Below are positions 49,601-59,785 of a DNA stretch of 64,000 nt, piece by piece (position 1 is the first letter of the stretch; each line of letters begins with the position of its first letter). The stretch is from Lytechinus variegatus. Lineage: Eukaryota > Echinodermata > Echinoidea > Temnopleuroida > Toxopneustidae. The position numbers and the translations under genes are program-made. Where the stretch lies: assembly GCF_018143015.1 (NCBI RefSeq), contig NC_054741.1, positions 53,893,048 through 53,957,047 of the forward strand. The letters run 5' to 3'. The notes under the pieces are model-generated. The model was given only the letters and a program-made list of their open reading frames with translations. It had not been told where the DNA came from and did not search any database.

Positions 49601-51437
49601 AACGAAATGTGAATAATTCTCATTATTTGTCTGCGATTCTCTTAGCTGGACAAGGTTCGCATGAAGTTCCTCAAACGACAGGAAGACTATGAGCTGTTTC
49701 AAAGCAAGGCTGGAAAACAGGTGAGAAAATCAATTACCTATTGTATAGTTTTACTTGGTTGATGAGACTTGAAACGTCGGCTTATGAGTCCATTTTGAAA
49801 TCCACATTAATTAGGGGTGTGTTTAAGAGGATGGTGATGCCAATGCTTTCAAGAAAACAAGGTAGCCTGTTCCAGTTGTTAGTGGATCTTCAAGCAAGGG
49901 AGTATTTTTCAAGACATTTCAGTCTTGAAATGTGGCTTATCAGGTTTGAATATAGGATCCCTCCCCTTATTCTGCTTTCTTTACTCATTAAAAATAAGCT
50001 TTTTTAAATGTGGGTGATTCCTTTATGTCCGAAATCCTATTGGTCAAACCTTTTTGAAATTATTTTAATCTGTTTTCTCATTCATATGAAATATGTAGTG
50101 TTCTCCAATTATGGAATACATCAAATGAATTAAGAATGGAAAAAATAGACTTTTTAATGTCTAAAATGTGTATTCTTACCCGTATGAAAAATGGTAATGC
50201 TATCAAACTATCATGGCTTTACAAATACATGAATTGAATTAAGAATGAATGAAAAAATAGTCTTTTAAAATCTGGGCATTTCCAATAATATGCCTGAAAT
50301 CGTATTGGTTGAACCTATTTGAAATGATTTTAATCTGTTTTCTTCATATGAAAAATGGTATTTTATTTTTTATTATCATGGCTTGCTCATTACATGAAAT
50401 TAATTAATTTTATGCAAGAGATGAGACAAAACATGCAGCCTGTCCAAGAACACTTGTCAAGTTTGATCAGCATTTTTAAAAAAAATTTATTTACAGTGTA
50501 TTCACTTACAATTACTAAGCATTTTCCTGAATTGATATTGCATTACTTTTTATGATTTGTCTAGATGAAAGTATTAGAGGGAAATTGGAAGAAAGCTGAA
50601 GCAGAGATCTATAGACTTGATCAACTCTTTGACCATTGCAGAAAGGTAATAGATTTTCTTTTTTCTTCTAAAAACATCTTATTTAGAACAAATTAATTAA
50701 TTGTCATAAGCTACTGAAAATGCTCGCATTAGTTTTCCTGTGAAAAGATTTGTCATACTTTGTAGCAGATGTCTGTGAGAATATATATTGATGCAAAATG
50801 ATAAGAAAACATTACAAATTTCACCAGATTATTAGATTTTAGGTGCCATTTCCTTCGATTCGATGTTTTCAAATCATCTTCTGGTTTCATGTGATAAAAC
50901 AAACTATCATCTCCTTGGAGATATGAATGTAAACACTATCTATCCTGAACTTTGCATCAGAAAGATACATGTTACTACATCCAAATGGCATTGGAATAAT
51001 AATAATAATATATGGTATTCATATTGCGCACATATCCATCTTGTTAGGTGCTCAAGGCGCTCCTATATTACCCGGCTAAGCTAGGCGTTCATAGCACACA
51101 CAGCTTTTTAAGGAATTACTTCCTACCGGTACCCATTTACCTCACCTGGGTTGAGTGCAGCACATTGTGGATCAGTTTATTGCTGAAGGAAATTACGCCA
51201 TGGCTGGGATTCGAACCCACAACCCTCTGTTTCAAAGTCCGAAGACTAATCCACTGGGCCACAACGCTCCAATAAACAGTGTGTCCAATCACTTTCACCA
51301 ATTATACCTATTTTTCTACTTTCTCTATAAATGTTTGTTTTCTTTTCTCTCTCTAGGTAATGGATAAGGTTCCGAGTCAGATGTGCCAAAAGGATCCTAA
51401 CCTCAGGCTACTTTATGAGATGTTCAGCAGTCAGTAG
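31649..51437 (+). CDS. SPAG5: Astrin, mitotic spindle/kinetochore coiled-coil protein (21 coding exons, 1603 aa)
   Basis: Exons: 31649-31738, 32492-32748, 34043-34193, 35326-35490, 36362-37785, 38342-38564, 39315-39404, 39929-40048, 41432-41575, 42614-42703, 43218-43416, 43630-43840, 44449-44644, 45409-45596, 46344-46512, 47161-47600, 48020-48254, 48770-48952, 49646-49720, 50565-50645 and 51357-51437. All have GT-AG borders, and the phases add up to 4812 nt. Residues 1-450 are basic and Ser/Pro-rich; 449-692 are 12-residue [ST]P repeats; 697-1239 and 1386-1577 are coiled coil, with a charged linker between. The C-terminus (LDKVRMKFLKRQEDYELFQS, then DQLFDHCRKVMDKVPSQMC) aligns with human SPAG5 (VDKLRVMFLEMKNEKEKLMI, then LEKLDDIVQHIYKTLLSIPE). 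Astrin stabilises end-on kinetochore-microtubule attachment with SKAP. It is longer than the human protein (1193 aa). Confidence 0.85.
32784..33309. mobile_element. TTAA-flanked MITE in SPAG5 intron 2
   Basis: Ends AGGACAAGTCTACC and, inverted, AGGTCAAGTCCACC, each bordered by TTAA (32780-32783, 33310-33313), a piggyBac-type target. The subterminal inverted stretch AAATAAGAAAGTTATGA is also present at both ends. Confidence 0.88.
33936..33958 (+). repeat. (TTTA)n microsatellite
   Basis: Five to six TTTA units in SPAG5 intron 3. Confidence 0.9.
34308..35001. mobile_element. piggyBac-like non-autonomous element in SPAG5 intron 4
   Basis: Lies between TTAA sites (34304-34307, 35002-35005). It starts CCCTATCTAGGTC and ends, inverted, CCATATCTAGGCC. 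Poly-G and poly-C tracts lie just inside each end. CCY ends plus TTAA fit piggyBac. No coding frame. A fragment of the same family is at 21370-21655. Confidence 0.75.
35497..35575 (+). mobile_element. SINE head fragment adjoining the SPAG5 exon 5 splice donor
   Basis: tRNA-like head only: A-box region GAGCATTGTGGTCTAGTTG, B-box GGGTTCAAATCCC. It begins 6 bp after the exon/intron border (GAG|GTATGT). Confidence 0.75.
35593..35855 (+). mobile_element. tRNA-derived SINE, nearly full length
   Basis: Head GGGAGCATTGTGGTCCAGTG with B-box GGGTTCAAATACC, then the body CCTTCAGCAAGAAATCTATC, TTGACCCAGGTGAA and AGCAGAGTGGATATGTGCAT. The same body occurs at 50998-51270 (minus) and 56195-56425. Confidence 0.85.
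35866..36118 (+). mobile_element. 'GGTCTAAC' MITE family, second long copy
   Basis: Block order as in 22912-23202: GTTCTGAAGTCTGGTTTAAC, CATGGTCTAACTTTGTGTTA, CAGTTATGACTGCTTTGAG and CAATTGGCCATCCAT. Confidence 0.7.
37045..37775 (+). repeat. Coding array of 12-residue [ST]P repeats in SPAG5 exon 6
   Basis: Within the astrin frame, Ser/Thr-Pro dipeptides recur mostly every 12 residues: TPLRLIDNSTNM, TPKNIVNTETFI, SPLNTASVGVSM, TPVKPSDAQTNT, SPTKVTDSSTDM, TPVKQCTSGVAT, SPVISQDTSSCM, TPVKMESTAMGT, SPAKVEDCGTEM, SPTATADKEVGC, TPIRMTDMNCGT, TPHQVTDSNTAM and TPILVTNTQTLT. Several fit the full Cdk1 consensus [ST]-P-x-[KR]. Codons differ between units, so the array is old or held by protein-level selection. 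Confidence 0.95.
40240..41009. mobile_element. Tigger/pogo-like non-autonomous transposon in SPAG5 intron 8
   Basis: Inverted ends CAGTCCAACCTCTCTTATCC and CAGTCCGACCTCTCTTATCC, each bordered by TA (40238-40239, 41010-41011). Tc1/mariner-superfamily pogo elements have such CAGT...CCTC ends with TA target duplications. 770 bp, no transposase frame. Confidence 0.85.
41285..41335 (+). pseudogene. Decayed duplicate of the SPAG5 exon 9 (41432-41575) 5' border
   Basis: GTATTCTTTGCTATTAAACA then ACTATTAGACTCAAAGACTG parallels the true acceptor and exon start (ATATTCTTTGCAATCAAACA, then GCTGTCTGATTTAGAGACCC). The AG of the acceptor is lost (AACAA in place of AACAG). Confidence 0.7.
41794..42175. mobile_element. 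382-bp inverted-repeat MITE in SPAG5 intron 9
   Basis: Ends ACCACTTTCATACTGACAGC and, inverted, TACTGTTTTCATACTGCAGG, followed in both by CGAAGTGGAGTTA and TCTGGAGT. GC-richer than the intron around it. Superfamily undetermined. Confidence 0.8.
42241..42325 (+). pseudogene. Decayed duplicate of the SPAG5 exon 9 3' half
   Basis: AAGAGAGTGAATGAGCTCAA, CATGCATTCATACATCTAC and AGGGATACAGTAGACAAATT parallel the true exon (CAGAGAGTCAATGAGCTTGA, GATGCATTTATGCAGCTAC, AGGATACAGTAGACAGAGC). It carries an extra G that shifts the frame and has no donor, so it is not usable as an exon. Confidence 0.75.
45183..45290 (+). repeat. Fragment of the 'GGCCCTGTCTTACAAAG' MITE family
   Basis: GGGCCCTGTCTTACAAAGAA matches the left ends of the copies at 53547 and 54063. 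A further decayed copy, at about 45920-46065 (GCCAGCAATGCCAACATCTA), shares their interior. Confidence 0.55.
46128..46200 (-). mobile_element. SINE 3' fragment
   Basis: The (TAA)n tail followed by GCGCCAAATCCACTCTGCAG is the inverse of the end of the SINE body seen at 35820-35850. Confidence 0.5.
46752..47085. mobile_element. MITE with GTCTCRCCTGC ends in SPAG5 intron 15
   Basis: Inverted GTCTCACCTGC (46755) and GCAGGCGAGAC (47050). Flanking words AGCAGAGCGAGACTATAG and TGCCAGAGGCGTTCCACCTG look like a common invertebrate repeat. No frame. Confidence 0.65.
48412..48584. mobile_element. MITE with GGCAATTCCRTAAAATA-type ends, second copy
   Basis: GGGCAATTCCATTTTTGTAA at the left and GTACATATTTTATGGAATTG at the right. 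Same family as 30820-31016, and both contain GATAATTTGA(A/G)AGCAT. Confidence 0.65.
49252..49310 (+). pseudogene. Decayed duplicate of the SPAG5 exon 18 (48770-48952) 3' end
   Basis: Its translation MSIGKLLKGNALLKMK parallels ESMGKLLKENLHLKKE at the end of the exon at 48770-48952. The donor GTCAGT is degraded. A weaker third echo (GAAGTTGGGCAGGGTACTGA, 49447) may be present. Confidence 0.6.
50025..50370 (+). repeat. Imperfect tandem duplication in SPAG5 intron 19
   Basis: GTCCGAAATCCTATTGGTCA with TTTTAATCTGTTTTCTCATT at about 50028-50080 recurs with changes about 250 bp later (50287-50345), as does the GAATTAAGAATG block. Confidence 0.75.
50998..51270 (-). mobile_element. tRNA-derived SINE in the last SPAG5 intron
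   Basis: On the minus strand: head with A-box TTGTGGCCCAGTGGATTAG and B-box GGTTCGAATCC, body TTCAGCAATAAACTGATCCA and CAACCCAGGTGAGGTAAATG, and an ATT tail at 51008-50998. It lies about 85 bp before the last exon's acceptor. Confidence 0.88.
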
Positions 51438-52640
51438 AATGTGTCTCATCACGGAGTTTGACTTGTGAATCTGTTTACTCCTATATTACAAATGGGTTGT
51501 CCATAAACATCCTACTACCAAGAGTGTGTGTTACAATGGGCTGATTTCATGAAACTATCCATAACCATATTTTGTGAACATACTTAGAAATGTTTATTAT
51601 ACCTTACCGTGGCGAGTTTCACAATACTATCATAATACTTATTTAATTAACACGCTTAAAGATGTGCGCTGAGTAATACCTTACAATTGGGTACTAGTGT
51701 TACAAGACTATATCATTTCACGAACATCTATTGTGGAGATGATATTAAACAAAGATTAGATGAAGAGCTTACAGTGGTTTGGTGAAACTGCCCCCTACGG
51801 TCTTATTGTACTTCATAAGAATAGGACAGCCACACATTTCAAATCTGGACCCCTTTTAACAAAGAGTTGCGAAGATGTGCAAGTCAAACTGGGACCATGG
51901 AAATCTGTTCGACTTTGGGGAAGTTTTACCTGGAAAAGGTGTATAAAACTTGTTATGCATAATCTGGTCCAAGAAAATGCTTTGAGTTATGTGATTTTTC
52001 TTTTACTAAAGGAAGGCCAACCTATGCTGGTTTACCTGTATAGTATGGTACATTTATGAGGCGAGGGAGCGGAGGAAGGGGGAGGGGTATATTAATTGCT
52101 TTGCCCAGTTAATTTCTGCACTGCACAAAATATACTAGTACAGTATTTTTTAGTATTATTTTGCATCGTTTTGCCTTGAAGGTGCTGTCTTCTATCAGTA
52201 TTCATTCACTGTTGAATAGCATTAACGAACATATCACTGAGTACACATTTCAGGTCAGCTAAGTATATTCAACTCAAGATTTTTTTTTTTACAAAAATCA
52301 ATGGGAAATTGACAGAATGGTTACGTATCCTGAGAACATTGATTGACGAGCTTATGGTTTTTTGTGCTTGATATAAAGTTCAACTTTGCCATTGGATTAA
52401 AAGATTAATAATTTTAGCTGTTATATTTGTCAATTATTAATATGCTTTGTGTTTTTTTTTTCTCATCACAGCTATTACATGTAATATTCCTATATTATTG
52501 TGCATGTATATAGTCCCTTATGGTTTAGGACCGATGGGTTATTCGATATTTGTAATATAAGTACATCATACTCTGCTGGATATTGTATATCAAAATTAGT
52601 GTAATTCTATGTCTTGACAAAAATAAAATGAGATATATTA
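51438..52640 (+). other. SPAG5 3'UTR
   Basis: Downstream of the SPAG5 stop (TAG at 51435-51437). An AATAAA at about 52622 is a plausible polyadenylation signal. It includes a short T run (52282-52291). The 3' border is inferred. Confidence 0.4.
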
Positions 52641-53546
52641 CAATGAGAATCCTCAATGGAATCAATGTAAATAGGGAAAGAGAGAAAACTGAAACAAGAC
52701 TAGACCTTGTTATGTACATGAAATGATACCATGTTATATAAAGCTTCTTTGAAATGATTATGTACTGGTACGTGTATATGTGTATTATAGGGACTCTGAT
52801 TATGGGGGGGGGGGGGTGACAATTCATATGTCTACTTTGATTGTATTATTTATTACTGTTTCATGTATAGACCTTATTAATTGGCATCATCACACCACCA
52901 TCATAGAGGCTGAAGCCTTTGCCTTGCATGTGTTAATGATCTACAGCTGGTGCATCTCTGACAACGTTGTTTATGCATATTCCTATATCCTCTGAGGGAG
53001 GGCGCTTTGAGATTATGACATCACATGCACAAGATCCATTCGTGCATCAATTCATATGCCTTTTAAACTAAAGCATTGCTATTTTGTGAAAATATTGCTG
53101 ATGTGTCATATGCTATGTAGTGTACATTCTTTGTTATTAGATTTGAAAAGTTTAAGTGGGGCTCAGTGAAGTACATGTGTAACTGACTTCATAATGTTGT
53201 TATTGTCCTCTCTTCCGATGCAACATAAACTCTGATAAAATTTGAGCTGGTATTATTGAATTACTTAAAGCTCATTCTGACACGGTGCCAAGTAGGAAAG
53301 CTACATCTCTACGTTTTGCAAGCCCTCTTTTCCTCAAAATAATTAATCAATTAAAGAAAGAAAGAAAGAATTAAAATTGTAAATAAATGAATAAATATTT
53401 TAATAAAAAGATGAATTCAAAAAAGAATGAACAAATGACTACATGAGTGAGTGAATGAGTGAGTGAGTTAAATGAATAACAATAATAAAGGAAATTTTGT
53501 AAAATACAAAATAAATTACACATGATTTACCCATTACGCGTGAACT
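52641..53546. other. Intergenic, no gene recognised
   Basis: AT-rich with a poly-G run at 52804-52816 and GAGT-type short repeats at 53444-53468. I see no protein-like frame. Confidence 0.5.
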
Positions 53547-53841
53547 GGGCCCCATCTTACAAAGAGATGTGATTGATCCGATCAATTGCAACTATGGATG
53601 GCCAGCAATGTCAACATCTATTATGCATGTTGTTTGTTCAAAATATTTTCTAACTATGATGTATATTCATGCGTTGATTGTTTTCTTGAAAATTCACTGT
53701 GCTTCTCTTTGTTACAAAGGACATTGTGCAAATTTCCTGTAGAAAAAATTATGACACTGATGGATTTCCATTGAGTTACGAGTGATTGGATCAATCATAA
53801 CTTTGATTGGATTGATCATAACTCTTTGAAAGACTGGGCCC
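53547..53841. mobile_element. MITE of the 'GGGCCC..CTTACAAAGAG' family, copy 1
   Basis: Inverted ends GGGCCCCATCTTACAAAGAG and GGGCCCAGTCTTTCAAAGAG. Subterminal GATTGATCC / GGATCAATC are also inverted. Confidence 0.8.
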
Positions 53842-54062
53842 AATTCTGCTGCTAAATTAGTATAGCACAACTGCAAAGATCAGATTTCAACTTAAATTGA
53901 TGAGAACCAAAATGATTGAGGATCAATATCAGAAGAGGTAACCTATAGTATAGTATCTTATAAACAGCTAAACTTAATTTGTATCAATATGATTCATAAT
54001 AATAGGTCTTTATATGCAATCTACATATAACTATCGGTAATCTATTCCAATGTGTGTGTTCA

Positions 54063-54332
54063 GTGCCCTGTCTTACACAGAGTTGCGATTGATCCAATAA
54101 ACCACAACTATGGATGACCAGCAACGTCAACATCTAAAATCCAAATCATTTGTTCAAAATATTTTCTGGATATTGTGTATGTTCATACATTCATCGTTCT
54201 CGATCATTCAGTGTGATTCTCTCTATTTACTATAAGATTGTGCAAATTTCCTGTAGAAAAGCTTGTATGGATGGATTTCTATACAGTTGAAATTGATTGG
54301 ATCAATCGTAACTCTTTGTAAGACTAGGCCCT
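54063..54332. mobile_element. MITE of the 'GGGCCC..CTTACAAAGAG' family, copy 2
   Basis: GTGCCCTGTCTTACACAGAG at the left; right end, inverted, AGGGCCTAGTCTTACAAAGA. The interior GTGCAAATTTCCTGTAGAAA is shared with copy 1. The copies differ by many substitutions, so the family is not young. Confidence 0.8.
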
Positions 54333-54647
54333 GATGTGCATAATCATTTGTACTTGAAAAACAGCCCCTTGTAATCATAGTAAGTACTAGCCTATAATTT
54401 AGGCTGAGGCTGCAGTTATTGCGTTAACGCAGCCATAATGCGTAGTCTTCGCCAGATCAGACGTATCGCTTACGTTCAGCATAGCAGCAATGACATTAAC
54501 TGCAGTCTCCGCCTAGATTATAGGCTAAGTAAGTACAGAATCTGTTTCCAATGTGGATATACGTGTGATTGGTGCATAAAGTTGATTGTTCTATGATTTG
54601 AAGAAGAAAAAGAAAACACTGTTGGACTTTGCAAGGACATTTATTAA

Positions 54648-55144
54648 AGGGGAAGTTCACCCTGACAAAAACTTTATTGTAAAAATAGCAGAAAAAATAA
54701 TAAAAAATATTGACGAAGGTTTGAGAAAAATTCATCAAATAATTAAAAAGTTATTAGAATTTCAATTATTTGATTTGTGACGTCATATGCGAGCAGCATT
54801 CCTACATAGCGAATGGTAAAAAATCAATGAAATGTCATTTTCTCAGAAAATTAAAAATGGTTTTCACTGTACCTATTGTATATCAATAGAAAAATCATTT
54901 CACACCCGATCATGAATAGAAAACATAATTAAGTCATCAGGAACCATAAAAAATTTGAAATTCATGCATTTTATATTACATAACACATGAAGCAGCTGCT
55001 CGTTTATGACGTCACAAATCCAAAACTTTGAACTCCAAAAACTTTCTTATTCTTTAACGGATTTTCCTCAAACCTTCACCAATAATTTTTACTATTTTTT
55101 CTGCTATTTTTCCAACAAAGTTTTCTTTAGGGTGAACTTCCCCT
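54648..55144. mobile_element. TTAA-flanked MITE with AGGGGAAGTTCACC ends
   Basis: Perfect 14-bp inverted ends AGGGGAAGTTCACC between TTAA sites (54644-54647, 55145-55148). Long subterminal inverted stretches also pair (TTTGTGACGTCAT with ATGACGTCACAAA), and the interior is AT-rich. Same architecture as 32784-33309 but a different family. Confidence 0.9.
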
Positions 55145-55675
55145 TTAAATGTGCGGATGTTATGTGATGGTAATTGTCTGGAAAACATGTATGGTTCTGT
55201 ATGCTTCATTCTTGAAATGTGTATTTTGAGAAACCTCTTGACATCAATTCAGACTATTATGCTGTGAATTGCATGCATGCACATGTTTCTTTGACAAATG
55301 TTATCCCACCTATGCCCCCCATCTATGCATTCAAATCATTTCTTGGCAAAAGCTCAGGTTGCTCTTGTTCATATCACAACTATATGTTATGTTCCTCTAT
55401 TTAATTTGCCCATTAAGATGTTGCGCATAAACGTATAGCCTAACACATTGCACTGTTCAAAATATTTTTGTCTGTCTGTATCATTTTATGTAAATATGTA
55501 CATGTAAATTTTGCACAACTTATTAAAGTTGAACACAAATTGATGGCTAATGTTTGTGATGAATTCAGATATGAAATGATGATATATGCATGCTACAAAC
55601 CTAGGTTTAATATTTCTGTGAGGTTTAAATTAATGCTTTGCAAAACAGGTGGTAATTATATGACATGCATTTGTA

Positions 55676-55985
55676 TGGGGACGGGTGAGGAATGGAGGGG
55701 CAAGAGATAGCAATGAGAAGAAGGAGGAAAGAGGGGCGGGATAGAGAAAGGGTGTAGAATAATATAAAGGAGAAGACTGGATTGGGGTTGAGAAAGGGAG
55801 GGGGAAAGAGATAGCTAGGAGGAGCCCGGGGGGGGGGGGGGGGCAGGAGGAGAGAGAGAGGCACGAGATAGAGAAAGGGTGAAGTATAATATAAAGGGGG
55901 ACTGAAGGGGAGCAAAGAAGGGAGGGAGAGATAACTATAGGGATCGAGGAAGGGTATAGAGAGGGGGATATTTGAGATCATGAGA
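55676..55985 (+). repeat. Purine-rich (G+A) tract with internal duplication
   Basis: About 310 bp almost without pyrimidines on the plus strand. GAGATAGAGAAAGGGTG(T/A)AG followed by AATATAAAG occurs twice, about 125 bp apart. The Pro/Ser/Leu-rich minus-strand reading frame here is a composition artefact. Confidence 0.9.
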
Positions 55986-56194
55986 AAGAGAGGATGGCTG
56001 TATTTATATGGTAATAGCAAGGGATCAAACAATGGGGTCAATGGTGATCAATGAAAAAAGATTAATCATTACCCCAAATATTTATGATAAGCACATTTTT
56101 ATGGGGGGGTATGTATACTCATTCAACCATGATGATTTTTATCACTTAAAACTTTAAATCTGCCTCTGTTTTGTTTCTTATGAGCCATGGCGTA

Positions 56195-56425
56195 ATTTCC
56201 TTCAGCAAGAAATTTATCCACATTGTGCTGCACTCGACCCAGGTGAGGTGAATGGGTACCCGGTAGGATTTTCCTTGAACGCTTTAGCGCCTATTAATAT
56301 GGCGGCTCAGCTACAGCCGGGGTAATAATATGATACCAATTATCAAAGCGCAGTAGAGTATATGCACATAGTAGCTGCGCTATATAAATGGACCTATTAT
56401 TATAATTATTATTATTATTATGAAT
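56195..56425 (+). mobile_element. 5'-truncated SINE
   Basis: Body TCCTTCAGCAAGAAATTTAT, CTCGACCCAGGTGAGGTGAA and GCTGCGCTATATAAATGGAC, then a (TTA)n tail. The tRNA head is missing. Confidence 0.85.
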
Positions 56426-56429
56426 GGAA

Positions 56430-58136
56430 TAAATGCTTAAAAAATAAAATTTAAAAAATGTGATCAATTGATCTTGATTATTTTGTCACAGGAGCTTTGC
56501 TCATTTAGCATTATGGCAAGTCTGCGCAGTCCCCCTTCTCTGCGCACATGGCACATGCGTATCTGTGCAATTCTAGTAAATGAATATACGCAATGAACAC
56601 AAACTTTACACATGCAATACATAGATATTCAGCAAAAGATCTGATTCAAAATGGTGGAAAAATAATGAATTTGGGGGATCTCTTGTGATGGCCTCAAAAT
56701 GCAGCCTTTCTTCTCATCAAAATCCCTGAATCACGTCCAAAATGAATTAGTGCGCAGACATATGGGGCACCATTTTTTTGTTCAATCTGAAAATGATTGC
56801 CCAAGGTTTTTTCCAAGAAAATCATATATTTCTTTCGAATTATTATGAGATCTTTCTGACCAATGCAATACATTGTATGGTCTCAGAACTTGTTTATGAA
56901 TATTGTGAAAAGCGGAGAGTGAAATCTAAAAAAAAGTTTTGAAATAAACAAATGTCATAATTACCATTAATTAACTCAAAATATTATGTAAGGAACATTT
57001 AAACTGAAAGATTTTGTGAAATAAAAGAAATTAATAAAATCTTTAGCTGCACAGACTTGGGGACCACCATCATAATAACTTCTGAAATTGAATATCTAGA
57101 AAAATTATCCAATTCAATAGACAAAGGACATTTCGATGGGCGCTTACATTTTGTTGTGTATATAAAACGAAACATATTTTTTACAAGTCCTGCCCTGGGG
57201 AATTTCCTAGTCTACAGACACAGACCCTGGTCGAACTCGTCAAAAAGTGATTCTAGCATATAGCACTACATCCTGACTTATGGATCCTGCTGAGTATCGT
57301 CGTAGGAGTGTTGTTTGAGATCAAATTTCTGATCAAGAATGCTTCGACACAAATAGTTATGCCCTTTGAGGCTGCAAAATAATTAATGAAACAGGTTTGA
57401 GGATCTATTCTAGGGAAGTCACACTGGCCACGCCCATGCGAAACCCAGCGATTTCTGGACGTTAATAATAATACCGGCTAACGACAATGTTCCAGTTTTG
57501 TCTTTGATGTTTATCTATCTAGAGATGAATACATATATCCTGTAAACAAGTGAGAATCATACGGTAACTATCAACTTAGAAACTTATTCATTTGGGCGTA
57601 TCATATCATGTTAAATATCTCACCTCACAGTGCATGCAGTGTGGATCGATATCTTTGACCATAACTCGGGGAGCTCCTCGCTGAAGCTCGGGCGGCCGAG
57701 TTAGCTCCTTCCGCTAGGCCGCTCTCCTCTAGTACTGTCATGACTATGTGTGTGCTAATCTACTATAATCGAGGACGAGGGCCAAAACCACTATTTCGGC
57801 AAAATTGGAAATCACAAAAGTGAAAAAATAAGGATGTCCTAACACTGTAACAGGATTTACTTTATTACCAATCCAGTTGACATAACATCAAGTTTATATT
57901 TGAAAAATACGGGCACATGATGTACTTTGTCTTTGTTTTGATTTTGTGAATTATCACAGCACAGGATACAGGTTTTTTTTATGTAGGTCTAATTTAATTG
58001 TACGTTACCGCTAGTTTAAGTTCAAATGCTTGTAAATTAGTGACTGCAGCCTAACAAAGTGTCAGAAGTGCAGTAAACCATCAGCTGTCATGTTTGTTAT
58101 TGTAAATGTTGCCTCTAAATAAAACGGGTGACGCCG
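56430..58136. other. Intergenic, no gene recognised
   Basis: Unassigned DNA with a GC-richer patch at 57655-57730 (AGCTCCTCGCTGAAGCTCGG). No recognisable protein frame, SINE or MITE ends. Confidence 0.45.
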
Positions 58137-58300
58137 GGGGGGGGGGGGGGCACTCGAACAAAAAAGTGGTGGGGGTGTGCCGCGGGCGAGACAAAAAACG
58201 GGGGCCTTGGAGCGGGCTTATTATAAAAAGGAGGGTCTTCGGAACGGGCTTCGGAACGACAAATGTTTGTGAAAACGGGGTGTAGGTGACGTTAACTAAT
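58137..58300 (+). repeat. Poly-G-ended repeat fragment
   Basis: A G run (58137-58150), then CACTCGAACAAAAAAGTGGT and GGGGGTGTGCCGCGGGCGAG. Resembles the poly-G family at 18847 and 25590 in design. The far end is not found. Confidence 0.5.
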
Positions 58301-59785
58301 TTCCCCACAGACCACCGTGACAACAATAAACCAGAGTTGTGAGACCATGCGTCCAATATAAAGATGCAAGTAGCAAGGTTCAACCTGCAATTTAATAAGA
58401 TATAAAATAAAGAATCATAAATTATCTTGTATACATACATACATGTGAGTCAACTTCTCAGTAGCATGTTATGTCACATGAATATAAATTGCAGGTATGA
58501 ATAAAAAAAAAAGTCATTCTTATGTATCAAACAAATATCAACTCTTTATCATTTGTTGTCCCTTTAAATAACCTCATTTGCATAAAGCTATATCAGCTAC
58601 ATCAGTTTCAGTTACTTCATCAGTTTCATTATATCATCAATAAATGCCTTTGCATATGCATATGATATAAGTCTTCAGTTTGGTGTCATTTAGTGTGCTG
58701 AGTTCTATAATCTAACCTAATGAAACACTCTTTTAGATTCCATCAGTAATCCTAATAATTTCTATGAAATGTCTCACAATAAGCAAGTCAATAAACTAAT
58801 GTGTCAACTATCATATTAAATCCTCATATCATCTTTAGGTTTGGCAATAAGATAAACAAAACCACCAGTACAACGTATTGTGTGCACAAAAACAACAACC
58901 ACAATAAATTGTATGCTTAGTGCACACTGGCCTATCTTTACTGACCTCATTAAATATACATGCTGTGATAATTACCATTTATGCACTAAAATGACACATT
59001 CTTGACCTAAATTACAACTTATAAATTCATGCTTACACATATCAGGGTTGCCAGTTAAAATTAATGTGTGCCTAAAAACACAGTTGTCCATATAACTTGT
59101 ATGGTTTTTGAACCCCAAACAGCCTAAAATATGGCATGAAAAATATCTGGCTAAGCTTTGTTTATTAACATAAATTCAGGCTTTGTTTGCCTAGAAACTG
59201 GCATCCTTGACATACGTACTACGAATAATACATTTAAATGTCCAGCATTTACAGGCTGGCTCATAAGTGTTCATAAATACTCAGAAATTACGTTTCTGTG
59301 CATGTATAAACCTTTCTATATTTACTGTACAACGTACGGGGAACTAAATAACACTTTCATTTAGGCACTCTCCAAATAGGCTACGTTATTACGAGCGAAC
59401 TCACACCTAGTTCTGAAACCTAGAATGAGCTGTAATTTTTGTACTCAAATTAATAGTGTTTAAAAACAGCATAATTCATTGTCTCTCATACACATGATAA
59501 ATGAAACCTCAAATTCAATTAGTAACTCATAATTATTTACTTACAACATTGGCTCATCAAAATACGACAAAATAGCGGTGAATCTATGGAATTATCGTGA
59601 TTATGTTTATCAACACACGTGTCAATTCTTGCTGCCCAGATTACACAGCGCCTCCAAGCGACAAGGCCAAAATTGTCACTGAAGATTTCTCGCTTCTGAC
59701 GTCATTGGACGTCTGAGCAAATCATAGCACTGGATTTGGCATATAATTAGTTAATCTGAATAAATGAATACTCTGACAATTTACA
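58301..59785. other. AT-rich DNA next to the BEL element, unassigned
   Basis: No gene seen. Part of this may belong to the retrotransposon's terminal repeat; a purine tract followed by TGTAAATTGTC lies on the minus strand at about 59797-59775. Confidence 0.3.

Noticed and set aside
55625-56041. 138-residue minus-strand frame rich in Pro, Ser, Leu and Phe
   Set aside because: It is the complement of the purine tract. Composition alone explains the open frame.
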